Assembly (NCBI GenBank): GCA_015222555.1
Contig: JADFVM010000139.1
Span: 1 to 6,247, forward strand
Reading direction: 5' to 3'
DNA length: 6,247 nt
From: Pseudomonadota bacterium
GTDB lineage: Bacteria; Desulfobacterota; JADFVX01
The notes beneath the pieces were generated by a model. That model had not been told where the DNA came from. It searched no databases and saw only the letters and a program-made list of their open reading frames with translations. Both the position numbers and the translations under genes were made by a program. Shown piece by piece: positions 1 through 5,268 of the stretch; positions within the stretch are counted from its first letter, which is position 1, and the number at the start of each line of letters is the position of its first letter.

Positions 1-70
1 CAATATATGCATTGGCCGGTCATTACGGTTTCATAAATTAGGAACTGGTCTTCATCCCTTAAGCAATAAT

Positions 71-240
71 AGGGGTCGCGTCTACACAGGCTGTCCGAGA
101 ATACAAAAAAGTCCAAATCCAAGGGGTGGTCAAACCCTTCCCAAATGGGAGATCGTCGATTCTAGGGGTATTCTCGAAAGCTTTTTCTAAACTCAAAAAG
201 TCCAAAACTATTCTCGGACAGCCTGTACACATTTGACAAA
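71..240 (+). repeat. REP-like sequence copy 1, split by the MITE-like element
   Basis: Bases 71-86 plus 230-240 form one unit beginning AGGGGTCGCG and ending CATTTGACAAA, nearly identical to 414-440. The leading GGGG and the TTTGAC segment resemble the REP-type sequences that surround RAYT (REP-associated tyrosine transposase, Y1_Tnp) genes. That link rests on memory of the sequence class, and no such gene is in the window. The segment ATTTGACAAAT (231-241) is palindromic apart from its centre. Confidence 0.5.
87..225. mobile_element. Short non-autonomous inverted-repeat element (MITE-like)
   Basis: The ends are a perfect 17-bp inverted repeat: CAGGCTGTCCGAGAATA at 87-103 and its reverse complement at 209-225. 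The flanks carry TACA at 83-86 and 226-229, a 4-bp target duplication (5 bp, TACAC, is also possible). Removing the element and one TACA restores a 27-base sequence that matches 414-440 at 25 positions, so the empty site is visible in this window. Just inside each end is a direct repeat, AAAAAGTCCAAA (106-117 and 195-206). There is no open reading frame of note, so movement would need a transposase elsewhere. The ends vaguely recall those of some DDE insertion sequences, but I cannot assign a family. Confidence 0.8.
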
Positions 241-261
241 TTGCAGGTCTAAACTATCTAA

Positions 262-483
262 ATGAAAGAAAACACGCTTTATATGTTCATAGACGAGGGC
301 GGCAATTTTGATTTCTCACCGAAGGGGACGAAATACTTTACTCTCACCTGTCTGACGGAAAAGCGTCCTTTCCCAACATATGACAGGCTGAGAGAAATCA
401 AGATAGAAAGCAAAGGGGTCGTGTCTACGCATTTGACAAAATGGCTGAGCCGTAAGAGAAATGGTGCCAGTCTTGACTATTGA
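262..483 (+). pseudogene. DUF3800-type protein, N-terminal fragment
   Basis: The first ~45 residues look like the start of a DUF3800 protein: LYMFIDEGGNFDFSPKGTKY, with the characteristic YxFIDExGxF strand and acidic residues, followed by FTLTCL. DUF3800 proteins are usually about 200 residues or more and are suspected to have an RNase H-like fold; function is unknown. From about codon 51 the reading enters a REP-like sequence (414-440), the similarity stops, and the frame closes at residue 73. The downstream body of the gene is not visible in any frame, so this is an insertion or deletion product, not a short functional protein. No good ribosome binding site precedes the ATG, and the upstream DNA is itself REP-like sequence. 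The family call is from remembered motif similarity. Confidence 0.65.
414..440 (+). repeat. REP-like sequence copy 2 (uninterrupted)
   Basis: It matches the reconstructed copy 1 at 25 of 27 positions, differing at the ninth and sixteenth base. It lies exactly where the DUF3800-like reading loses its family similarity, so it probably marks the insertion or recombination point that broke that gene. Confidence 0.6.
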
Positions 484-490
484 CTTTTAG
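467..490 (+). repeat. Possible further REP-like segment
   Basis: The stretch CAGTCTTGACTATTGACTTT resembles another common form of RAYT-associated repeat (GTCTTGAC...TTGAC). It follows copy 2 closely and may be the other end of the same inserted segment. Support is only by resemblance to remembered sequences. Confidence 0.3.
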
Positions 491-500
491 GTGGTATTAT
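473..500 (+). promoter_or_regulatory. Candidate sigma70 promoter for the 536 gene
   Basis: TTGACT (473-478) and TATTAT (495-500) are 16 bp apart, each one mismatch from consensus, with the start codon 35 bp downstream at 536. The -35 box lies in REP-like sequence. The prediction is by eye. Confidence 0.4.
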
Positions 501-535
501 AAGTCAGTAACATCTGTTAATACTAAAAGTGTTTT

Positions 536-1200
536 ATGTCTATACAACTTGAAAATACCGATTATCCACTTATACAGATTGAAACCCCGGGCGACTGGAA
601 ACATGTAGTCAGTGCCTGTGACGGTTACTTGGCGGAGAGGGATTTCAGTAAACTTTCTTCTTACTTTGCGGATGATATAAAGACGGTTATCGTTGAGAAA
701 AAGTATAATGACAAAGACTTCAGAGGCACCTACTACAATTTCTACGCGAAGAAGTTTGCGAACTACCCGAACAATACGATCAGGCTGCACTTTTTCTCAG
801 CGACTATTTCCGCTGATGAGCTTTTCAACCTCGATAACCATAGTGACTCTTATATCGGTTTTTCCGTAATCAGGCCGACAAAAATCAATCCTATCGGTCG
901 GACAATCCTTGATCCCCAGAGATATCAAGCGCTACGGGACATATCTGCTTTACGGAATATAAGACCCATTTTCTCGGCTCTGAACTAACGGTAAGGGGCT
1001 TCCCCTATATCAGCCAGGACACTGACGTTACTGTATGCGCACATGCCGCCTGCTGGATGGTATTCAGATATTTCAGCGAACGCTACCCGGAATATGCACA
1101 GGTCTTGCCCTATGAGATATCACAACTGACGGAGAACTTGTCCTATGGGCGGCTAGTTCCTTCCAAAGGCTTGGGTGAGTTCCGGGGACATGATACTTAA
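536..1200 (+). pseudogene. Frameshifted cysteine-peptidase-like protein
   Basis: Two frames together make one protein. The first (ATG 536) gives ~130 credible residues, including RLHFFSATIS and YIGFSVIRPTKINPIGRTIL. Around 925-941 the sense passes to the -1 frame, which reads HICFTEYKTHFLGSEL and then GFPYISQDTDVTVCAHAACW, continuing to a stop at 1198-1200. The first frame alone would end at 988 with unrelated residues. The CAHAACWM segment (1036-1059), Cys followed by a helix ending in Trp-Met, is the kind of nucleophile helix seen in papain/C39-like cysteine peptidase folds. The family is uncharacterised as far as I know. The second frame runs through GRLVPSKGL and then into REP-like sequence, so the C-terminal part, where the catalytic His would lie, is missing. 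No slippery heptamer is visible at the shift, which argues for a 1-base loss over programmed frameshifting. Confidence 0.7.
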
Positions 1201-1220
1201 TTCTGAGGCAAAACTTGACA
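1180..1220 (+). repeat. REP-like sequence of a second type
   Basis: TTCCGGGGACATGATACTTA, continuing with ATTC, closely resembles the widespread TTCCGGGGACAC(C/A)ATACTTAATT repeat found beside RAYT transposase genes. It supplies the stop codon of the preceding broken gene and ends near a TTGACA. Identification is from memory of the motif; the right boundary is uncertain. Confidence 0.45.
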
Positions 1221-1241
1221 GAGTGAAACAAATAGGATAAT
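1215..1241 (+). promoter_or_regulatory. Candidate promoter for the DUF5678-like/retropepsin-like cassette
   Basis: A perfect TTGACA (1215-1220) is followed 15 bp later by GATAAT (1236-1241); the spacing is short but usable. The cassette start codon lies 23 bp downstream. TTGACA is at the edge of the REP-like sequence, so the repeat may have brought the -35 box. Confidence 0.35.
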
Positions 1242-1263
1242 TTCACAGTTGCAGGAGGGCGAA

Positions 1264-1458
1264 ATGGCAGATAATATACTGATAAAGGACAGCGAAAAGT
1301 ATGGTGGACAATATGTTGCAACAAGATCATTCAAGGACAAGGAGGTAGTCTGCTCCGGTTCTGATCCTGCAAAGGTCTCCAACGAGGCAAAAAACAAGGG
1401 AATTGATGAGCCTGTTGTTTTTTATGTGCCTGACAAGGATACGGTTTATATCTACTGA
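1264..1458 (+). CDS. DUF5678-like small protein, first gene of a protease cassette
   Basis: This encodes 64 residues. The ATG at 1264 is chosen because AGGAGGG (1253-1259) is an excellent ribosome binding site 4 bases before it; a TTG at 1249 would swallow that site. The pattern is typical of DUF5678: a YGGQYVATRS strand, then KEVVCSGSDPAKV, a short helix (SNEAKNKGID) and a final strand PVVFYVP. The family has no known function. There is no signal peptide or membrane segment, so it is probably cytosolic. The stop TGA (1456-1458) shares its last base with the ATG of the next gene, so the two are translationally coupled and probably made in a fixed ratio. The role is inferred only: partner, inhibitor or substrate of the protease. 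The gene looks intact although both upstream genes are broken. Confidence 0.8.
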   Translation: MADNILIKDSEKYGGQYVATRSFKDKEVVCSGSDPAKVSNEAKNKGIDEPVVFYVPDKDTVYIY

Positions 1459-1889
1459 TGCCTATTAATGACTGCCCTTTCACTTTATGCGCTGGCGGTG
1501 TCTACCGCCCCATCCTTCCAATAAGAATTGTCAACCCCCACACTGGTTTAACTCACAGTACATTTGGCCTGATCGATACGGGCGCTGATGAATGTGCAAT
1601 CCCGGCCGCTATCGCACCAATTTTGGGGCATGATCTCCAGTCAGGCGAAACAAAAACAGTCAATACCGGAAACGGCCAGACGTTAGCATACGCACATACG
1701 ACTTCATTTGAAGTATACCATCCTGAGACGGTTAAGCTTCTCTATACACTCCCCGACACCCCCATTGATTTTATGCCGAACCTGAATGTTGTTCTCCTTG
1801 GTGTAAGAAGCTTTCTGAGCAGATTCAATCTGAACATAAACTATCCCAAGCGTATTTTTTCTATAACATATCCGACAGACAAAACATGA
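1458..1889 (+). CDS. Retropepsin-like aspartic protease (clan AA)
   Basis: This encodes 143 residues, the size of single-domain retropepsin-like proteases, which act as homodimers with one catalytic Asp from each chain. The active-site loop is at residues 38-44 (L-I-D-T-G-A-D, catalytic Asp40), followed by the usual xxxIP strand (48-49). The C-terminal signature is also present: hydrophobic residues and a Gly (VVLLGVRSFLSRF, Gly115), then the strand pattern LNINYPKRIFSI (125-136) typical of the family's end. No signal peptide or transmembrane segment is seen, so a cytosolic enzyme is expected. No strong ribosome binding site lies at normal distance from the ATG; start and upstream stop overlap as TGATG, so it depends on termination-reinitiation from the DUF5678-like gene. 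Bacterial members are poorly characterised and the substrate is unknown. Confidence 0.8.
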   Translation: MPINDCPFTLCAGGVYRPILPIRIVNPHTGLTHSTFGLIDTGADECAIPAAIAPILGHDLQSGETKTVNTGNGQTLAYAHTTSFEVYHPETVKLLYTLPDTPIDFMPNLNVVLLGVRSFLSRFNLNINYPKRIFSITYPTDKT

Positions 1890-1901
1890 TATTCAAAGAG
1901 G

Positions 1902-2098
1902 TTATCGAGAAGACACTTTTTGCTGCCTAGAGGGAAACAGCTCTTTGTGAATTTTGAATTCAGTAAGTTTTTTGGCAATGGATTTGGTGCTGGTGCTGGT
2001 TTCTATAGCTGTAGGACTGGACACATTCGTAACGAGGGACTCCCGGTCTCAGGTGCCTTAAGATATGGATTCGTTTTGATAAGAGATTTCTTTGACAT
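1902..2098 (-). pseudogene. Small SLIKTNPYLK protein, frameshifted remnant
   Basis: On the minus strand an ATG at 2098 opens MSKKSLIKTNPYLKAP. The sense then moves to the -1 frame near 2047-2055, giving DRESLVTNVSSPTAIETSTS and then KSIAKKLTEFKIHKELFPSRQQ before TAA at 1902-1904. Rejoined, it is about 66 residues, basic, and matches a pattern I remember from small uncharacterised bacterial proteins (KSLIxTNPYL...SSTAIE). The unshifted reading degenerates into unlike residues and stops quickly. The SSxAIE segment resembles the inhibitory-helix motif of Fic proteins ((S/T)xxxE), though here the key Ser position is Pro. This similarity is suggestive only. A TATAAT lies 6 bases upstream of the ATG (2105-2110), with no convincing -35 box or ribosome binding site. 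It is convergent with the protease gene. Confidence 0.5.
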
Positions 2099-2144
2099 AC
2101 CCGTATTATACGCCAAAAAAACAGTTAAAGCACAGGGAAATTGA

Positions 2145-2253
2145 TGTGCGGGAAAAAAATTGGCAAATCTCCCAGAAAAAATATTGAGAAGGCAAGAAGC
2201 GTTTGAGAAGTATAAGCCAAAGGACTTTGCCGAGCTAAGAAAGGTATTGGGTT
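2145..2253 (+). other. Possible C-terminal remnant of an unidentified gene
   Basis: Reading from 2145, the frame gives KILRRQEAFEKYKPKDFAEL and then RKVLGCE before TAA at 2256-2258. It is rich in charged residues and looks like the last helix of a real protein. It is preceded in frame by TGA (2142-2144) and has no start of its own. It overlaps the GTG of the methyltransferase gene. I do not recognise the family, and it may be chance. Together with the minus-strand remnant it accounts for the 364 bases between the protease and methyltransferase genes. Confidence 0.2.
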
Positions 2254-3267
2254 GTGAATAATTCAACGAAAGAAACAAATCTCGATAAAATTTTGACCAG
2301 GGCCAGCGGTTTTATGGATGCCCAGGTGATTTTAACAGCTCATGAGATGGGGATCTTCAACTGCCTGGGTAGTCGTGCTGCCTCAGCAGATGTGTTGGCA
2401 GATGAACTGGAAATTAGTGAACGGGGTCTTCGTATTCTTCTGGATGCACTTGTATCATTGGGATTACTCAGCAAAACAAATGATCACTACAAAAATACAA
2501 AAACAGGGTTAACTCATCTCGTTAAAGGTGGCAGCGATTATCGTGGTGCTACGCTCGACCATTTGATCAGAATGCGGGATATGTGGCTTCGGCTTGATGA
2601 AGCCGTTGAGAAGGGAACAAGTCCACGCAAGCCAGAGGAGAGCCTTGTCCACAACCGGGATCGAAACAGAAGTTTTATCCTTGCCATGAAAGATTTCGGT
2701 ACACCCAATGCAAAGATTATAGCCGGCAATCTCGATCTTTCCAAATATGAAAGGTTGCTCGATCTTGGCGGTGGCCCCGGGTCCTATTCAATGGAAATCA
2801 TCAGACAGTTCCCTCAGCTTCGTGCCACCCTTGTTGACCTTCCCCTTACGCTGGAAGTGGCAGAAGAGATAATTAAAGAGAGCTGTATGGATGAAAAAAT
2901 CGAACTAAAAGCGGCAGACTTCTATAATGACCCCCATGCTGATATCGGTAGTGGTTATGACCTTGCCCTTATTTCGAATATCCTGCACATTGAGGGGGTA
3001 GACTTAAACAGGAAATTATTATCCAGGGTTAATAATGCAATGGTTGAGGATGGGATGATCCTCATCCATGAAGCACTCATCAACGAAAACAGGGTTTCAC
3101 CGCCTGACCGGGCCATGTTTGCAGTTAATATGCTCCTTCATACCGAGAGGGGCAACTGTTATACCTTTAATGAAATCAAGGGGTGGCTTGAAGAGGCGGG
3201 ATTTTCAGGTGTGGAACTTGTGGACTGTTTTGAAAAACCCTCGCTCATGATCGCTTATAAAAAATAG
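2254..3267 (+). CDS. SAM-dependent O-methyltransferase (Methyltransf_2 type)
   Basis: This encodes 337 residues, the usual length of the COMT/CrtF-like family that methylates small-molecule hydroxyls using S-adenosylmethionine. Residues ~10-90 form the winged-helix dimerisation domain (GFMDAQVILTAHEMGIFNCL, then the ADVLADELEISERGLRILLD recognition-type helices). The Rossmann methyltransferase domain follows: motif I LLDLGGGPGSYS (168-179), the acidic motif VDLP (194-197) that contacts the SAM ribose, and AADFYND (220-226). SNILHI (241-246) aligns with the region holding the catalytic His of plant enzymes (His245 here). The GTG start has AAAGG 9 bases upstream; an in-frame stop (2236-2238) limits extension. 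It stands alone, with no biosynthetic neighbours, so the substrate cannot be inferred. It could equally be a tailoring or orphan enzyme. The product class is secure. Confidence 0.85.
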   Translation: MNNSTKETNLDKILTRASGFMDAQVILTAHEMGIFNCLGSRAASADVLADELEISERGLRILLDALVSLGLLSKTNDHYKNTKTGLTHLVKGGSDYRGATLDHLIRMRDMWLRLDEAVEKGTSPRKPEESLVHNRDRNRSFILAMKDFGTPNAKIIAGNLDLSKYERLLDLGGGPGSYSMEIIRQFPQLRATLVDLPLTLEVAEEIIKESCMDEKIELKAADFYNDPHADIGSGYDLALISNILHIEGVDLNRKLLSRVNNAMVEDGMILIHEALINENRVSPPDRAMFAVNMLLHTERGNCYTFNEIKGWLEEAGFSGVELVDCFEKPSLMIAYKK

Positions 3268-3280
3268 GAATCGCCTTTTT

Positions 3281-3349
3281 TTGACACTGATTATCACAGA
3301 TTAACTATGATGGACCTGATCTTGAGAAAGTTTTTCAGATCGGTGTCAA
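3281..3349. terminator. Nested hairpin between convergent genes, likely terminator
   Basis: An outer inverted repeat, TTGACACTGAT (3281-3291) with ATCGGTGTCAA (3339-3349), encloses and partly overlaps an alternative hairpin, CTGATCT (3316-3322) with AGATCGG (3337-3343). That hairpin extends inward across GAGA/TTTC and is followed by ATCTTTT. It lies between the ends of the convergent methyltransferase and prmC genes and could serve both. The U-run is weak. Confidence 0.4.
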
Positions 3350-3396
3350 TCTTTTAGAATCAATGTAGATCTGAGTCTAATCTTTTTTCTTTGATG

Positions 3397-4287
3397 CTAA
3401 TCAGCCAGCTGGCCTTTCACTACCCTATCAATCCCCGCCAGATCATTAACGTTTTCTATCTTCGTAAAAGAGCCAGTTTCTTCAAATAGGGCAATAATCT
3501 CTTCAGCTTGCCCCATGCCATGTTCCACCATGAGCCATCCCTCAGGCATAAGATATTCCGGCGCTTTTGGGATAAGCTCTCTGTAATAGTCAAGGCCATC
3601 CTCGCCACCGTCAAGCGCAGATAATGGTTCATACTGACTCACCTCCGGTTGCAAGGCTTTAAGTTCATGGTGAGGAATGTAGGGCGGATTGGACACAATG
3701 AGGTGAAAGCGCTTTTCCCCGACAGGCTTGAAAAGGTCGCCCTGCAAGAGGGTTACCGATGATGACAGGTCATTAAGTTCAATATTTTCTCTGGCAAGAG
3801 CTATCGCTTCGTCTGAAATATCTACACCGATAATGGATGCAGACTTTATTTCTTTTGCCAGCGCCGCTGCAAGGGCCCCGCTGCCTGTACCGATGTCGAG
3901 AATGTTTAATGAATCATCTTGAGGGAAGGTTGCTTTTATAGCTTTTATCGCTTCTTCGACGAGAAGTTCTGTCTCAGGCCGTGGAATGAGAACATTGGGT
4001 GAAACCTTGAAGGGCATGGACCAAAACTCCTGGCGTTCTGTAATATATTGCAAGGGCTCCCGATTTCCCCTTCTTTTTACCAGTGATTTAAATGCCGCAA
4101 GCTCCTCCTTTGTCAGGGGCTGGTCAAAGTTCATATAAAGATGTGTTCTGTCCATCCCCAGCAGATGGGCCAGAAGCAGTTCTCCATCAAGCCGCGCTGT
4201 ACTGATCCCCTTTTCCGAGAGATAGCCTGCCGTCCACTTTATAAGTTTTAGAACGCTCCATGTTGTTTCTGATACAGTTTGAGTCAT
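3397..4287 (-). CDS. prmC: Peptide chain release factor N5-glutamine methyltransferase
   Basis: PrmC (HemK) methylates the Gln of the GGQ motif in release factors RF1 and RF2 and so improves translation termination; it is cytosolic. With the start used here it has 296 residues, close to the family norm. Visible landmarks are an N-terminal helical domain with STARLDGELLLAHLLG (29-44), the PLQYITERQEFW segment (78-89), LIPRPETELLVE (100-111), SAM motif I LDIGTGSGALA (130-140), the acidic VDIS (155-158), and the glutamine-binding NPPY (200-203). I start at the second of two adjacent ATGs because AAGGA (complement of 4294-4298) is 6 bases from it; the first ATG is only 3 away, and a farther ATG at 4305 lies upstream of that site. 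It follows deoC in the same direction after 104 bases and is not beside prfA, its common partner. Confidence 0.93.
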   Translation of the reverse strand: MTQTVSETTWSVLKLIKWTAGYLSEKGISTARLDGELLLAHLLGMDRTHLYMNFDQPLTKEELAAFKSLVKRRGNREPLQYITERQEFWSMPFKVSPNVLIPRPETELLVEEAIKAIKATFPQDDSLNILDIGTGSGALAAALAKEIKSASIIGVDISDEAIALARENIELNDLSSSVTLLQGDLFKPVGEKRFHLIVSNPPYIPHHELKALQPEVSQYEPLSALDGGEDGLDYYRELIPKAPEYLMPEGWLMVEHGMGQAEEIIALFEETGSFTKIENVNDLAGIDRVVKGQLAD

Positions 4288-4391
4288 CATTTTTCCTTGT
4301 CTCATTTTTGTAATAAAAAAGTTTTAACAATAGAGTTCTGGCTTAAACGGGTTCACATCCTGAATTTATGAGAAAGCAGTGATTTAATAAA

Positions 4392-5066
4392 TTATTTTAC
4401 TTTCAACTCCTTTTGCAATTCCTCAACTATCTCTATTCCTGAGCTTGTTCCCAGCCTCTTAGCACCGGCATCGATCATCTTCATGGCATCACTCAGGTTT
4501 TTGATACCCCCTGAGGCCTTGACTTCAATCCACCCTGCCGCTTTTTCTGCAAGCAGTGTCACGTCCTCCACCGTGGCATAGCCGGGACCGAACCCTGTGG
4601 ATGTCTTGACATAATGGGCGCCGCTGTTGACGACCATATCACAGGCAACAGCCTTTTCTCCCTCTGTCAGATAACCGGTCTCTATAATGACCTTTACAAT
4701 ATTCCCGGAAACAACTGATACGATTTCAGACATTTCATCCTCAACGATGGTGAAGTCCGCTGACTTGAAGGCCGAGATGTTCATCACCATATCAATCTCA
4801 TGGGCACCATTTTTGATGGCCTCTTTTGCGCCCGTCTTTTTAGTTTCAGAAGTTTGGTAGCCCAGAGGAAAGCCTATTACCGTTCCCACTTTAATACCAC
4901 TTCCTTCAAGCAGGCTTGCTGCCAGCCTGACATAACAGGGGGGGATGCAGACGGAGGCAAAGGGGTATTTGAGGGCATTTTTGAGGAAATCTTCAATTGC
5001 CGATTGTGTGACCTCAGGTTTGAGCAGGGTGAGATCGATATAATTTGCCAGTTCTTTGATTGTCAT
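4392..5066 (-). CDS. deoC: Deoxyribose-phosphate aldolase
   Basis: DERA cleaves 2-deoxyribose 5-phosphate to glyceraldehyde 3-phosphate and acetaldehyde, the last step of deoxynucleoside catabolism in the cytosol. It has 224 residues, full length for the shorter bacterial form. The TIM-barrel landmarks are all present: YIDLTLLKPEVT (9-20), ASVCIPP (37-43), VGTVIGFPLG (60-69), EIDMVMN with Asp92 of the proton relay (90-96), VKTSTGFG with Schiff-base Lys154 (153-160), and the second active-site lysine Lys183 in VKASGGIK (182-189), with GTSSG (206-210) for phosphate binding. The ATG has only a weak GAG before it. No deoA, deoB or deoD lies nearby, so it is not in a classical deo operon. It may be cotranscribed with prmC, 104 bases downstream; it is separated from the phosphoesterase gene by a hairpin repeat. 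Confidence 0.95.
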   Translation of the reverse strand: MTIKELANYIDLTLLKPEVTQSAIEDFLKNALKYPFASVCIPPCYVRLAASLLEGSGIKVGTVIGFPLGYQTSETKKTGAKEAIKNGAHEIDMVMNISAFKSADFTIVEDEMSEIVSVVSGNIVKVIIETGYLTEGEKAVACDMVVNSGAHYVKTSTGFGPGYATVEDVTLLAEKAAGWIEVKASGGIKNLSDAMKMIDAGAKRLGTSSGIEIVEELQKELKVK

Positions 5067-5165
5067 AAAAGTTCTCTAATTTACTGTTTAAGAAAAACAA
5101 AAAGACTATTGTTTATAGTTGTGTGGCGCATTGTGAAAAAAGCCACTATCAATAAATATGCTTAA

Positions 5166-5240
5166 CTCCCCCAATCCCCCCTACCTTAAGAAAAGGAATT
5201 GAGCTCCTCCCCTTGGGGTAAGGGGAGGTTGGGAGGGATT
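5166..5240. repeat. G/C-rich intergenic hairpin repeat
   Basis: A perfect 9-bp stem, CCTCCCCTT (5206-5214) and AAGGGGAGG (5220-5228), closes a GGGGT loop. Outside it, CTCCCCCAATCCCCCCTA (5166-5183) pairs imperfectly with the GGTTGGGAGGGATT side (5227-5240). This looks like the multi-copy 'CCCCTCCC...GGGGAGGG' intergenic elements seen in many proteobacterial genomes. It could form a stable structure between the phosphoesterase and deoC transcripts, but it has no clean U-tract on either strand. Confidence 0.6.
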
Positions 5241-5268
5241 ACTATAATAATATTTCTTTGGCTTCCTT

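Noticed and set aside
87..225. CRISPR-like repeat pair
   Set aside because: There are only two copies, in inverted orientation, with a target duplication. This is a terminal inverted repeat, not an array.
497..790. Minus-strand open frame of 97 codons
   Set aside because: It lies antisense to the credible 536 gene, has no recognisable motif, and has the composition of a shadow frame.
920..945. Programmed -1 ribosomal frameshift in the cysteine-peptidase-like gene
   Set aside because: No X-XXY-YYZ slippery sequence or downstream structure is visible, and the gene is also truncated, so decay is simpler.
1073..1397. Two overlapping minus-strand open frames
   Set aside because: They are antisense to the second half of the cysteine-peptidase-like gene and to the DUF5678-like gene. 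Neither has a ribosome binding site or a recognisable pattern.
1920..2144. Plus-strand open frame of 74 codons after the protease gene
   Set aside because: It has a TTG start without a ribosome binding site, and it is opposite the minus-strand small-protein remnant, which reads far better.
2142..2144. In-frame TGA as a possible selenocysteine codon joining 1920-2144 to 2145-2258
   Set aside because: No SECIS-like hairpin is evident after it, and the upstream reading is not a credible protein.
4800..5165. Plus-strand open frame of 121 codons
   Set aside because: It is wholly antisense to deoC, whose protein is unmistakable.
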